Notes under the pieces: generated by a model
Database searches by the model: none
What the model was told of the DNA's origin: nothing
The model's input: the letters and a program-made list of their open reading frames with translations, nothing else
Assembly: GCA_017303575.1 (NCBI GenBank)
Contig: JAFLCL010000011.1
Span: forward strand, 1 to 64,000
DNA length: 64,000 bases
Direction of reading: 5' to 3'
DNA from: Deltaproteobacteria bacterium
GTDB taxonomy: Bacteria > Myxococcota_A > Polyangia > Polyangiales > Sandaracinaceae
Part shown: positions 8,498 to 16,962 of the stretch, piece after piece
How the letters are laid out: every line of letters starts with the position of its first letter
Position numbering within the stretch: the stretch's first letter is position 1
Translations under genes and position numbers: made by a program

Positions 8498-9331
8498 ATG
8501 GAGCCCACGTCCACGCCCCTCGCCACCCGGCCCGTCTCGTCGGCCTACGAGGATCTTCTGCGCGACGTTCGGACGCGCGGCACACGCAAGACCGATCGCA
8601 CGGGCACCGGCACGCTGAGCCTCTTCGGCCATCAGATCCGCTTCGATCTCCGCGATGGCTTCCCTCTCGTGACGACGAAGAAAGTGCACGTGAAGTCGAT
8701 CGTTCACGAGCTCTTGTGGTTTCTCCGAGGCGAGTCGAACGTCGCGTACCTCCGCGAGCACGGCGTCACGATCTGGGACGAGTGGGCCGACGCGCAGGGC
8801 GAGCTCGGCCCCGTCTACGGCGTGCAGTGGCGCAGCTGGCCCACACCCGACGGCAGCCTGATCGATCAGCTCGCGAACGTGGTGAAAGAGATCGAGACGC
8901 GCCCCGACTCGCGTCGCCTGATCGTCTCGGCGTGGAACGTCGCGGATCTGCCGAAGATGGCGCTCCAGCCCTGTCACGCGCTCTTCCAGTTCTACGTCGC
9001 CGACGGCCGCCTCAGCTGTCAGCTCTACCAGCGAAGCGCAGACGTCTTCCTCGGCGTTCCCTTCAACATCGCGAGCTACGCGCTGCTGACCCACATGGTC
9101 GCGCAGGTGACGAAGCTCGAGGTCGGCGACTTCGTCCACACGTTCGGCGACGTGCACCTCTACACGAACCACCTCGAGCAGGCCGACACACAGCTGGCGC
9201 GCGCGCCGCGGCCGTTCCCGAAGCTCGTGCTCGATCCGAGCATCACGAGGCTCGACGACTTCCGCTTCGAGCACGTGTCGTTCGAAGGCTACGACCCGCA
9301 CCCGGCGATCAAGGCGCCGGTCGCCGTCTGA
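8498..9331 (+). CDS. thyA: Thymidylate synthase
   Basis: This 277-residue protein makes dTMP from dUMP with methylene-tetrahydrofolate. The catalytic Cys is residue 159 in [11 protein letters not shown], and [10 protein letters not shown] and the C-terminal [10 protein letters not shown] tail fit ThyA. Length is close to the classical enzyme (about 264). The ATG at 8498 was chosen over an upstream in-frame start at 8405 because family homology begins only a few residues in. It overlaps folA by one base (TGATG), so synthase and reductase are made together, closing the folate cycle. Confidence 0.96.
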   Translation: MEPTSTPLATRPVSSAYEDLLRDVRTRGTRKTDRTGTGTLSLFGHQIRFDLRDGFPLVTTKKVHVKSIVHELLWFLRGESNVAYLREHGVTIWDEWADAQGELGPVYGVQWRSWPTPDGSLIDQLANVVKEIETRPDSRRLIVSAWNVADLPKMALQPCHALFQFYVADGRLSCQLYQRSADVFLGVPFNIASYALLTHMVAQVTKLEVGDFVHTFGDVHLYTNHLEQADTQLARAPRPFPKLVLDPSITRLDDFRFEHVSFEGYDPHPAIKAPVAV

Positions 9332-9813
9332 TGGAGATCGTCCTCGTCGCGGCGCTCGCGGACAACGGCGTGATCGGCGCCGACGGATCGTTGCCTTGGC
9401 ACCTCCCCGACGATCTCAAGCGCTTCAAGGCGCTCACGCTGGGCAAGCCGATCGTGATGGGCCGCAAGACGTACGCGTCGATCGGTCGGCCGCTGCCGAA
9501 GCGCCGCAACGTGGTGCTCTCGCGCAGCGAGCGCGCGATCGACGGCGTCGAGATCGTGCACGGCGTGGACGAGGCGCTCGCGCTCCTCGCGAGCGAACGA
9601 GAGATCGCGATCATCGGCGGCGAGCAGATCTACCGATCGTTCCTCCCCCACGCGACGAAGCTCGAGCTCACGCACGTGGAGACCAGCGTCGAGGGCGACG
9701 CGCGCTTTCCTGCGATCGATGCAGGCACGTGGGAGGTCGTGAGCGAGACGCGGCACGAGGCCGACGAGACGCACCGCTGGCCGATGCGCTTCGTGACGTA
9801 CACGCGACGCTGA
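9331..9813 (+). CDS. folA: Dihydrofolate reductase
   Basis: This 160-residue protein has the usual DHFR length. Key elements are the N-terminal strand and active-site stretch GVIGADGSLPWHLPDDLKRF, with Asp of the PDDLK helix as catalytic acid, the NADPH-binding words VMGRKTYASIG and the later AIIGGEQIY. It recycles the dihydrofolate produced by ThyA. The ATG overlaps the thyA stop. A longer in-frame extension into thyA is a shadow. Confidence 0.95.
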   Translation: MEIVLVAALADNGVIGADGSLPWHLPDDLKRFKALTLGKPIVMGRKTYASIGRPLPKRRNVVLSRSERAIDGVEIVHGVDEALALLASEREIAIIGGEQIYRSFLPHATKLELTHVETSVEGDARFPAIDAGTWEVVSETRHEADETHRWPMRFVTYTRR

Positions 9814-9976
9814 GTCGCGGCGGACGAGCCTGGCCTGGGCGTTGCTCTAGGCGGCGACGTCGCACGTTCTTCGAGGCAGGAGCCCAGATCGTCGACGGAA
9901 CCGCAGTTCTTCCCTGGCCAGTCGCGTCGCCATGCATGGCCGACCGAGGCGCCAGCCGCTCTCGAGGAGTCTCGTC

Positions 9977-11110
9977 ATGAACCGATCGCTCTCGCTCCGC
10001 GCCCTCTTCCTCGCCGCGTCCCTCGGAGGCAGCACGCTCATGGGCTGTGTCGCGGAACAGTCCGAGCTCGAGAAGCTCGAGGGCGACGCCGAGGTGGAGG
10101 ACTGGGATCTCGCGGCCGACAGCATCACGCGCCCCACCGAGATGGGCCCGATCGCGTCGGGCTCGAGCGTGAACGGAACGTTCGGTCGCAACGAGCGCTA
10201 CCTCGCGTGGACCTTCACAGCGAACGAAGGCGACGCGATCGAGATCACGGCGAACGGCGTCACGCCGCGCTGGCTCGACACGGTCGTCAGCGTGTACCGC
10301 ACCACGCCGGGCCTTCGCCCCACCGGTCGCGCGCTCGCCTCGAACGACGACTGCGATCCCACCACGCTCGGCTCGTGCATCGACTACACGGCGCGTGACA
10401 GCGGCACGTTCGCGATCGTCGTGCGCCGCTACGACCGCGGGAGCTCGGGCACCTTCGCGCTCACGCTCGACGTGACCTCGAGCGTGCGTCGCTGCGGCGG
10501 CCGCGGCGGTGCGACCTGCAACGCCGACGAGTTCTGCTCGTTCGCGCCGGAGGCCGGCTGCGGCCGCTGGGACGCGCAGGGCACGTGCACGCGCCGCCCC
10601 GAGGCGTGCATCACGCTCTACCGACCGGTGTGCGGCTGCGACGGCCAGACCTACTCGAACTCCTGCGCGGCCGCGAACGCGGGCGTGAGCGTCGAGACGC
10701 AGGGCGAGTGCGCCGCGAGCTGCACGCCCTCGATCACCGCGATCCAGGAGGCCGCCGCGCAGGTGTGGTTCCTCAGCGAGAGCGATCGCCCGATCACCGT
10801 CACCGTCTACGACGGCGAGGGCACCGAGGCCCCGACGCTCGAGAGCGTGCTCGCCCGCGCGATGCCCGAGACGGGCGCGACCACGAGCGTTCGCGCGACG
10901 GCCTCGTACTTCCGTGCGTTCGAGCCCGCGCCGGGCTCCGCCGAAGAGTCGCCCACGGCGCTCCAGGCCGCGATCGAGGCAGGCCTCACGGATCTGCTCT
11001 ACGTCGCGATCACGCCGGTCGAGCGTCGCGCCGAGGTCCGCGTGATCCTCGTGGGCCGCACGAGCTGCGGCGAGCTCGTCTGGCTCGAGTCCATCTCGAT
11101 CGAGACCTGA
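9977..11110 (+). CDS. Lipoprotein with PPC-like and Kazal domains
   Basis: This 377-residue lipoprotein has lipobox LMGC (Cys 24). Residues about 55-175 form a beta sandwich resembling the pre-peptidase C-terminal (PPC) domain. A Cys-rich segment then leads into a Kazal-type motif at about 210-245 (PVCGCDGQTYSNSC), typical of serine protease inhibitors. The C-terminal 110 residues are an unknown domain. The ATG at 9977 gives a proper signal peptide; an in-frame upstream start at 9932 does not. It probably acts on the cell surface. Protease inhibition is inferred from the Kazal motif only. Confidence 0.75.
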   Translation: MNRSLSLRALFLAASLGGSTLMGCVAEQSELEKLEGDAEVEDWDLAADSITRPTEMGPIASGSSVNGTFGRNERYLAWTFTANEGDAIEITANGVTPRWLDTVVSVYRTTPGLRPTGRALASNDDCDPTTLGSCIDYTARDSGTFAIVVRRYDRGSSGTFALTLDVTSSVRRCGGRGGATCNADEFCSFAPEAGCGRWDAQGTCTRRPEACITLYRPVCGCDGQTYSNSCAAANAGVSVETQGECAASCTPSITAIQEAAAQVWFLSESDRPITVTVYDGEGTEAPTLESVLARAMPETGATTSVRATASYFRAFEPAPGSAEESPTALQAAIEAGLTDLLYVAITPVERRAEVRVILVGRTSCGELVWLESISIET

Positions 11111-11168
11111 TCGCTGCCCTCGGCACGCGCGCTGCAGTGCGCTCGGTCCTCGGAAGGAGCGGCGCGCC

Positions 11169-11630
11169 ATGGCACAACGATCGAACCGAGAGCGGGCAGC
11201 CATCGTCGTTCTGGCGTGCGGCGCCCTGACCACCCTCGCGACCTCACGCGCCAACGACCCCCAGATCGTGGACGAGATCTCGCTCGAGCTCGAGGCCGGC
11301 GAGCGGGTGCACCTGGTGGTGCGTGCGTCGCGATCCGCCGTTCGTCATGCGGAGCGCGCGAGCATCCAGACCACGAACGGCGCTCGCATCGACCTCGTGC
11401 CCGACGACGAGTCGCTGAGAGACCAGAACCTCGGGAGCCTCGGAGATCCCGAAGCGCTCTGCCCCGGTGAGGGCGACTGCGACCTCGGGCTCGAAGTCGA
11501 GAACATCGAGGACAGCGCCACGACCGCGCGCATCACCGTGTCGTTCCTGGTGCAGGGCGACTCGGCGTTCCTCTTCCCGTCGAACCGCGAGTTTCCCGAG
11601 GACGCGACGCTGGAGATCCTCGTCGAATGA
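11169..11630 (+). CDS. Secreted protein of unknown function
   Basis: This 153-residue protein has an N-terminal hydrophobic segment (about 10-27) and an acidic, beta-rich remainder with one Cys pair (LCPGEGDCDLGL). It follows the Kazal lipoprotein by 58 bases and overlaps the next gene by 4 bases (ATGA), so it is co-translated with the membrane protein behind it. I recognise no family. Confidence 0.65.
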   Translation: MAQRSNRERAAIVVLACGALTTLATSRANDPQIVDEISLELEAGERVHLVVRASRSAVRHAERASIQTTNGARIDLVPDDESLRDQNLGSLGDPEALCPGEGDCDLGLEVENIEDSATTARITVSFLVQGDSAFLFPSNREFPEDATLEILVE

Positions 11631-12148
11631 GCGCGCGGGCCCCTGGCGATCTCTTGCTCCATCCGCTCGCGCTCGCCGCGCTTGCCACGTGGATCGTGAA
11701 CGATCACGTCCTCAAGCACGCGTGTCCTTCGGTGCTGACGGGCAAGTTGAGCGACGTGGCGAGCCTCGCGTTCTTTCCGCTCCTGCCCATCGCCGCGCGT
11801 GAGCTCGTGCTCGCGCGACGCCACGCCATCGTGGCCCCGAGCCATGCGTGGTCGATCTCGTGGATCGTCGCGACGGGCCTGGTGATGGCGACGATCAACA
11901 CGATCGACCTCGCAGCCGATGCCTACCGCTGGGGCCTCGGCGTGGCCCAGTGGCCGTTCCGCGCGCTCTTCGCGGGCGCCATGCTCGACGTCGTGCCGGT
12001 CCAGAAGTGGATGGATCCGAGCGACCTCTGGACACTCCCCGCGCTGGTCGTGCCCCTCGCGATCGCCTTGCGCCGCGGGGTGATCAGGTCGGCGCAGGCG
12101 TCCGACGCAGCGGCCACAGCGGCATGTCCGGCCCCAGCGCGACCGTGA
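11627..12148 (+). CDS. Integral membrane protein of unknown function
   Basis: This 173-residue protein has about four hydrophobic segments and conserved-looking words such as HPLALAALATWIVNDHVLK and LTGKLSDVASL near the N-terminus. It starts inside the stop of the preceding secreted protein. Its 3' end overlaps the 3' end of the convergent MauE/DoxX gene by 65 bases. I recall similar proteins as uncharacterised in myxobacteria, but assign no function. Confidence 0.65.
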   Translation: MSARAPGDLLLHPLALAALATWIVNDHVLKHACPSVLTGKLSDVASLAFFPLLPIAARELVLARRHAIVAPSHAWSISWIVATGLVMATINTIDLAADAYRWGLGVAQWPFRALFAGAMLDVVPVQKWMDPSDLWTLPALVVPLAIALRRGVIRSAQASDAAATAACPAPARP

Positions 12149-12578
12149 CGGCCATGAGCGTCAGCGTCGCGTTGCGGGCGACGGTCCACCAGCTGACCTG
12201 CGCCTCGGCGAAGTGACCGAAGCAGCCGCAGTCGAGGTCGATGCCGCGCACGATCGCCTGCACCATCCCGATCGCGAAGCCGACGAGCAGGAGCCCCGCC
12301 GTGATCGCCGCGCCGCGTGCGTACACACCCGTCACCAGCGCGAGCCCGATGACGATCTCCGCGACCGGAAGCATCAGCGCGATCGGACCGATCAGCGCGT
12401 CGGGCAGCATCCGGTAGTTGTCGATGTCGCGCGCGAACGTGACGGGATCGAGCAGCTTCGGCACCGCTGCGAAGAGGAACATCCCCGCGAGCACGAAGCG
12501 GAACAGCACGAGCAGACCTCGGCCGCGATCGGTCGCGAAGAAGGTCTGCGCCTTCTCGATCACGGGCACCTCACGCAC
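12084..12578 (-). CDS. MauE/DoxX-family membrane protein
   Basis: This 164-residue protein has four hydrophobic helices. It shows the MauE/DoxX pattern RFVLAGMFLFAAVPKLLDP at the first helix and a Cys pair DCGCFGHF near residue 118, typical of MauE-like redox partners. It overlaps the rhodanese gene upstream by 19 bases, so the two are co-expressed. A role in envelope sulfur or disulfide redox is likely but inferred. Confidence 0.78.
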   Translation of the reverse strand: MREVPVIEKAQTFFATDRGRGLLVLFRFVLAGMFLFAAVPKLLDPVTFARDIDNYRMLPDALIGPIALMLPVAEIVIGLALVTGVYARGAAITAGLLLVGFAIGMVQAIVRGIDLDCGCFGHFAEAQVSWWTVARNATLTLMAVTVALGPDMPLWPLRRTPAPT

Positions 12579-13123
12579 GGTCCGGACTCGGCGGGGAAGT
12601 CGTTCGAGAGCCAGAGGGGCATACCGCCACGGAGCACGCGCACGTCGTTCACGCCGTTCTCCACGAGGAGGCCCGCGAGGCGTCGGCTGCCCGCACAGTC
12701 GTCGTTGGTGTCGCAGTAGGCGACCACGGTGCTCGCGCCCGCCACGAGCGGCAGGGCGCGCGCGTCGATCACGCCGGTGTCCATGGGCATCGCGATCGCA
12801 TCGGGCACGTGCCCGGTCTCGAAATCGACGAGCGTGCGCGCATCGACGAACACCACGTCGGAGGCGTCGACGAGGGCGCGCGCGTCGTCCTGCTCGATCC
12901 AGCGAACGTCGGGGTGCTCGGCGACGGGCGGCGCGCAGGCCGTCACCGTGCGGAAGTCATCGGGCGTGGGCACGGTGCGGAACGCCCAGCCGAGGATCGC
13001 GAGCGACGCGCACACCGCGACGAAGCGAGCCGCCTCGGGGAGGAGCGTGCTGGCGGCGCGGGGCGTCGGCGCGGGCGTATTCGTCACGACGGAGCTCGCA
13101 TGAGGCGGACGTGGCGGTGACAT
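12560..13123 (-). CDS. Membrane-anchored rhodanese-domain protein
   Basis: This 187-residue protein has a transmembrane helix at about 31-48 and a rhodanese domain from about 65 on. The candidate catalytic Cys is residue 137 in AYCDTNDDC, following the DVVFVDAR and GHVPDAIAMP motifs of the fold. A short active-site loop suggests sulfurtransferase-like rather than phosphatase activity. The domain probably faces the periplasm. It is first in a two-gene unit with the MauE/DoxX gene. Confidence 0.8.
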   Translation of the reverse strand: MSPPRPPHASSVVTNTPAPTPRAASTLLPEAARFVAVCASLAILGWAFRTVPTPDDFRTVTACAPPVAEHPDVRWIEQDDARALVDASDVVFVDARTLVDFETGHVPDAIAMPMDTGVIDARALPLVAGASTVVAYCDTNDDCAGSRRLAGLLVENGVNDVRVLRGGMPLWLSNDFPAESGPCVRCP

Positions 13124-13142
13124 AGCACGGCAGAGCGCACGG

Positions 13143-13700
13143 CTATTCCGGCCGAGGCAGCTCGTGCCGCACGAGCTCCGCGCTCTTGCGGAGCACGAAG
13201 CTCGCGGCCGAGATCATCGCGCAGTCGCCCGCGTCGTACGCCGCCGCCTGGGAGACCAGCGCGGGCACGAGGGCCAGGTCCTCGAAGTCCGCGACCTCCC
13301 CGTACGTGGCGCGTGCGGCCACGACGATCGCGCGACGCGCGAACGAGACGGCAGCGTCCGGTGCGTCGTCCGCGTCTCGCTCGAGCGCATCGACGTCGTC
13401 ACGGCTCGGCGGGGTGCCGCCCTGCGCCGCCAGCGCGGCGCTCGCGAGCACGGCGCGCGCGTGGGTGTCGTCGTCGGGGAGGTAGTCGAGGCCGAGCTCC
13501 GCGATCGCCGCACCGACGCGGAGGATCGCAGCGCGACGTGCGTCGTCGTCGCCGCGCGCGCGGATCGCGATCGCGAGCAACCAGTCGCCGCGCGGGCAGG
13601 CGCTCCAGAACGCCGAGGCATCGCCTTCGATCGTCTCGGCGTACGCGACCACGTCGCGCGTGGCGCCCAGGGACTCGAGCCACTCGGAGGCCGCGCTCAT
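13143..13700 (-). CDS. Hypothetical protein coupled to a GNAT gene
   Basis: This 185-residue protein is Ala- and Asp-rich and looks wholly alpha-helical, with no signal or membrane segment. The ATG at 13700 overlaps the stop of the GNAT gene (ATGA), which fixes the start; the open frame extends far upstream only as shadow sequence. Cytosolic, function unknown, probably translated with the acetyltransferase. Confidence 0.6.
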   Translation of the reverse strand: MSAASEWLESLGATRDVVAYAETIEGDASAFWSACPRGDWLLAIAIRARGDDDARRAAILRVGAAIAELGLDYLPDDDTHARAVLASAALAAQGGTPPSRDDVDALERDADDAPDAAVSFARRAIVVAARATYGEVADFEDLALVPALVSQAAAYDAGDCAMISAASFVLRKSAELVRHELPRPE

Positions 13701-14320
13701 GCGATCGGCCGATCGATGGCGTCGAACGCCTGGTAGCGCGCCCAGTTCACGCGCGAGGCGCGGCCCATGTCCTCGCGGAACAGCGTCCAGTACACGAGAT
13801 CGCGGAGCGGCCGATCGCTCGCGTACTGGTGACGCTTGCGCAGCACGCCCTCGCGCGTGAAGCCCAGCTTCTCGGCGATGCGGTTCGAGCCTGCGTTGTC
13901 GGGGTCGCAGTGGATCTCGACGCGAGAGAGGGCGAGATCGGTGAGCGCGTGCTTGGCGAGCGCAGAGGCCGCTTCGGTCACGAGACCCTTGCCCTGATGG
14001 CGCTCGTCGACCCAGTAGCCGATCTCGAGACCGGAGGGCCCGCAGTGAGGATGGAGACCCGTGCCGCCCACGAAGGTCCCGTCGCGCAAGAACATCCCGT
14101 AGAAGTAGTCGTCGCCGAGATCGAAGCGCCCACGGAACGAGCGCAGGAGATCGACGCGCTCCTCGAACGTCGTCGGCTCGCGCACGGCCCACCCCATGAA
14201 CGGCACCAGATGCGCCTTGTTGCGCGTGACGACCTCGTGCACGCCCTGCGCATCGCGCGGCTCGTAGCAACGCACGACGAGCCGATCCGTGAGGAGCTTG
14301 TACGCAGGCGCGCGGTTCAT
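13697..14320 (-). CDS. GNAT-family N-acetyltransferase (RimJ/RimL type)
   Basis: This 207-residue protein fits the ribosomal-protein/small-molecule acetyltransferase branch: TDRLVVRCYEPRDA at the start, GLEIGYWVDERHQGKGLVTEA as the acetyl-CoA loop (motif A, Q/RxxGxG/A type) and NAGSNRIAEKLGF near the end. The ATG at 14320 gives the usual start just before the first strand. It is divergent from the LysR gene with 34 bases between starts, so they may share a control region. The substrate is unknown. Confidence 0.85.
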   Translation of the reverse strand: MNRAPAYKLLTDRLVVRCYEPRDAQGVHEVVTRNKAHLVPFMGWAVREPTTFEERVDLLRSFRGRFDLGDDYFYGMFLRDGTFVGGTGLHPHCGPSGLEIGYWVDERHQGKGLVTEAASALAKHALTDLALSRVEIHCDPDNAGSNRIAEKLGFTREGVLRKRHQYASDRPLRDLVYWTLFREDMGRASRVNWARYQAFDAIDRPIA

Positions 14321-14354
14321 CTGCTCGCCCACCGAGGCTATCCTCCGCCGCGGA

Positions 14355-15395
14355 ATGAGTGAACCCACCAAGAAGACATCCTCGGGCGCGGGCGCCGGCG
14401 TGGGCCCCGAGCTGCGCCAAGGACGCGAGAGCCCCGTCCAGCTGGACGATCTCGACGTGTTCGTGCGCGTCTTCGAGGCGGAGAGCATGTCGGCCGCGGC
14501 GCGCGTGCTCGGCGTGCCCAAGTCCACGGTGAGCCGCGCGGTCAGCCGCCTCGAGGACGCGATGAAGGTGCGCCTGCTCCAGCGCACCAGCCGGGCGCTC
14601 TCCCCGACCGACGCGGGGCGCGCGCTCTTCGAGGAGTCGCAGCCCCACGTGCACGCCCTCCGCAGCGCGAGCGACGTGGTCTCGGCGCTCGTCGACACGC
14701 CCCGCGGCTCCTTGCGCGTGACCGCGCCGAACGACCTCGCGTCGGTGTTCCTCGCGGACGTGTTCGCGCGCTTCGTCGCGCGTTATCCGGACGTCTCGCT
14801 CGAGGTGGTGCTCACACCACGCACGGTCGATCTCGTGGCCGAGGGCTTCGACGTCGCGATCCGCGCGGGCACGCTGCGCGACAGCTCGCTCGTCGCGCGC
14901 AAGGTCGGCGAGGCCGACGGCGCGCTCTACGCGTCTCAGGCCTACATCGCGAAGCGCGGCTTGCCCCGCACGGTCGAGGAGCTCGCGGGACACGACCACG
15001 TGCTCTTTCGTCCTTCGCGCGGCAGGTGTCGCTACGTGCTCGAGCCCTCCACCGGCACACGAACCGAGAAGAAGACGACCGTGGAGGTGCAAGGCCGCCT
15101 CGGGGGCGACGACTTCGGCTTCGTCTGCGCGGCCGTGCTCGCGGGCGCGGGCATCGGGCTCATGCCCTCGTTCATGGCGCACGCCTACATGGGCAAGTCG
15201 GCCAAGGCCGCGGGACGCGAGCCGCAGCTCGTTCGGATCCTGCCGGAGCTCGCGTGGCGCGACGGCGCCTTCTTCCTCGTGCACGCGAGCGGACGTCACG
15301 TGCCGCGCAAGATCGTCGTCCTGCGCGAGTTCCTCATCGAGGCGTTCAAGAGCCTGCCGAGCTGCACCGCCGAGATCGCCGCGCGCGCCCGCTGA
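14355..15395 (+). CDS. LysR-family transcriptional regulator
   Basis: This 346-residue protein has an N-terminal winged HTH at about residues 34-95 (DLDVFVRVFEAESMSAAARV then KSTVSRAVSRLE) and a periplasmic-binding-like effector domain. A Ser/Gly-rich extension of about 30 residues precedes the HTH; the ATG at 14355 is used because the next upstream start lies inside the divergent GNAT gene. Being divergent from the GNAT gene, it probably controls that unit. The effector is unknown. Confidence 0.9.
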   Translation: MSEPTKKTSSGAGAGVGPELRQGRESPVQLDDLDVFVRVFEAESMSAAARVLGVPKSTVSRAVSRLEDAMKVRLLQRTSRALSPTDAGRALFEESQPHVHALRSASDVVSALVDTPRGSLRVTAPNDLASVFLADVFARFVARYPDVSLEVVLTPRTVDLVAEGFDVAIRAGTLRDSSLVARKVGEADGALYASQAYIAKRGLPRTVEELAGHDHVLFRPSRGRCRYVLEPSTGTRTEKKTTVEVQGRLGGDDFGFVCAAVLAGAGIGLMPSFMAHAYMGKSAKAAGREPQLVRILPELAWRDGAFFLVHASGRHVPRKIVVLREFLIEAFKSLPSCTAEIAARAR

Positions 15396-15490
15396 ACGAG
15401 GATTCGCGAGCGCCGCGCCCGCCGCTCCGCTCACCCCCCATCCGGACGGCGTTTTTTGACCGCATCGGACGCGTTCCTCATACTCGCGCG

Positions 15491-16159
15491 ATGACGGAGA
15501 GCGACCCCCTCTTCGCGCGGTTCGGGCGCGACTGCGCTGCAGGTGAGGTCTTGTTCCGCGAAGGCGATCAGGGCGACGTCATGTACGTCATCCGCGAGGG
15601 CGTCGTGCGCATCTCGAAGGCCGCGGGCGATGGCGACAAGACGCTCGCGGTGCTCGGCGCCGGCGAGTTCTTCGGCGAGATGTCGATCCTCAACGCCAAG
15701 CCGCGGAACGCGACCGCCGAGGTCGTCGAGCCCTCCAAGCTCCTCGTCATCAACGCGCGAACGTTCGAGCAGATGGTGAAGGGCAACGCCGAGATCGCGA
15801 TCCGCCTCGTCAAGAAGCTCGCCCTGCGGCTCGACAGCGCGAACGAGCTCATCGAGGTGCTCTTGCACCGCGATCCCAAGGCCCGCGTCATCCTCGGCCT
15901 CGCGCGACAGGTCGAGCTCACGGGCGAGGAGCGCGAGGGCGGTGCGGTCTTCGTGCCGATGGAGCGTGAAGAGCTCGCGGGCGAGGTCGGCGTCTCGGTG
16001 TCGGAGTCGAACGAGGTGATCCAGCGCCTGCGCCGGCTCCACATCGCGGAAGAGTCCGTAGACGAGCTCGGTCGCCTCGGCTTCCTGGTGCACGACGTGC
16101 GACGCCTCCGCGAGTTCCTCGAGTTCCTCGAGATGCGCGAGAAGTTCGGAGACGGCTGA
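15491..16159 (+). CDS. CRP/FNR-type cyclic-nucleotide-binding regulator
   Basis: This 222-residue protein has a cyclic-nucleotide-binding barrel at about 8-125 (EVLFREGDQGDVMYVIREG, LGAGEFFGEMSIL with the phosphate cassette around FFGEMSI) and a C-terminal winged HTH at about 155-215. The cassette has Gly-Glu but the usual Arg position reads within KPRNATA, as in cNMP-binding members. Its stop overlaps the start of a cyclic-nucleotide phosphodiesterase gene by one base, which strongly suggests a cNMP signalling unit. Confidence 0.88.
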   Translation: MTESDPLFARFGRDCAAGEVLFREGDQGDVMYVIREGVVRISKAAGDGDKTLAVLGAGEFFGEMSILNAKPRNATAEVVEPSKLLVINARTFEQMVKGNAEIAIRLVKKLALRLDSANELIEVLLHRDPKARVILGLARQVELTGEEREGGAVFVPMEREELAGEVGVSVSESNEVIQRLRRLHIAEESVDELGRLGFLVHDVRRLREFLEFLEMREKFGDG

Positions 16160-16959
16160 TGGAGCTGCGCGTCCTGGGCTGCCACGGTGGGGAGACGCCG
16201 AAGCATCGGACCTCGAGCTTCCTCCTCGACGGCACCACTGCGATCGATGCAGGCGCCGTGACGTCGATGCTGGCCCTCGAGGATCAACACCGCATCGAGC
16301 ACGTGCTCGTGAGCCACGCACACCTCGATCACGTACGCGATCTGGCCACGATGGCGGACAACCGCTGCCAGCAGGGCGGCAAGTCGCTCGTCGTCGCAGC
16401 GATCCCCGAGACGATCGCGGTGCTGAAGAAGCACTTCTTCAACGACCTCCTCTGGCCCGACTTCACCAAGATCCCGCTGCGCGGTCAGGGCACGGAGATG
16501 ACGGTCGTGTTCCAGGCGATCGAGCCCGAGAAGACGATCCGCCTCGGCGCCAACGAGATCACGCCCGTGCTCGTCGATCATACGATCGATGCGTGCGGCT
16601 TCGTCGTGAAGACGCCGACGGGCACGCTCGCCTACAGCGGCGACACGGGGCCGACCGAGCGGCTGTGGGAAGTGCTCGCCGGTCACGAGGATCTGCGCGC
16701 GCTCCTCATGGAGATCTCGTTCCCCGATGATCACCACCGCCTCGCGAAGGTGAGCGGGCATCACACGCCCCAGTCGCTCGAGGCCGAGCTCGGCAAGCTC
16801 GATCGCCTCTCGGGCCCCGGCGAGAGCGCGGCGCGTCAGCTGCCGGTGCTGCTCTACCACATCAAGCCCGTGTTCGAGTCGCAGGTCGAGCGTGAGCTCG
16901 CGCGGATCGCCCATCGAAACATGGAGATCTGTCGCCTCGGCGAGCAGTTCATCCTCTAG
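16159..16959 (+). CDS. Class II 3',5'-cyclic-nucleotide phosphodiesterase (MBL fold)
   Basis: This 266-residue protein carries the metal-binding signature SHAHLDHV (near 52-59), as in class II cAMP phosphodiesterases such as yeast PDE1, followed by the further His/Asp ligands VDHTIDACG and YSGDTGPTERLW. It should hydrolyse cAMP or cGMP and so reset the CRP-like regulator encoded just upstream. Start overlaps that regulator's stop (TGATG). General MBL hydrolase activity is the alternative. Confidence 0.8.
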   Translation: MELRVLGCHGGETPKHRTSSFLLDGTTAIDAGAVTSMLALEDQHRIEHVLVSHAHLDHVRDLATMADNRCQQGGKSLVVAAIPETIAVLKKHFFNDLLWPDFTKIPLRGQGTEMTVVFQAIEPEKTIRLGANEITPVLVDHTIDACGFVVKTPTGTLAYSGDTGPTERLWEVLAGHEDLRALLMEISFPDDHHRLAKVSGHHTPQSLEAELGKLDRLSGPGESAARQLPVLLYHIKPVFESQVERELARIAHRNMEICRLGEQFIL

Positions 16960-16962
16960 TCC

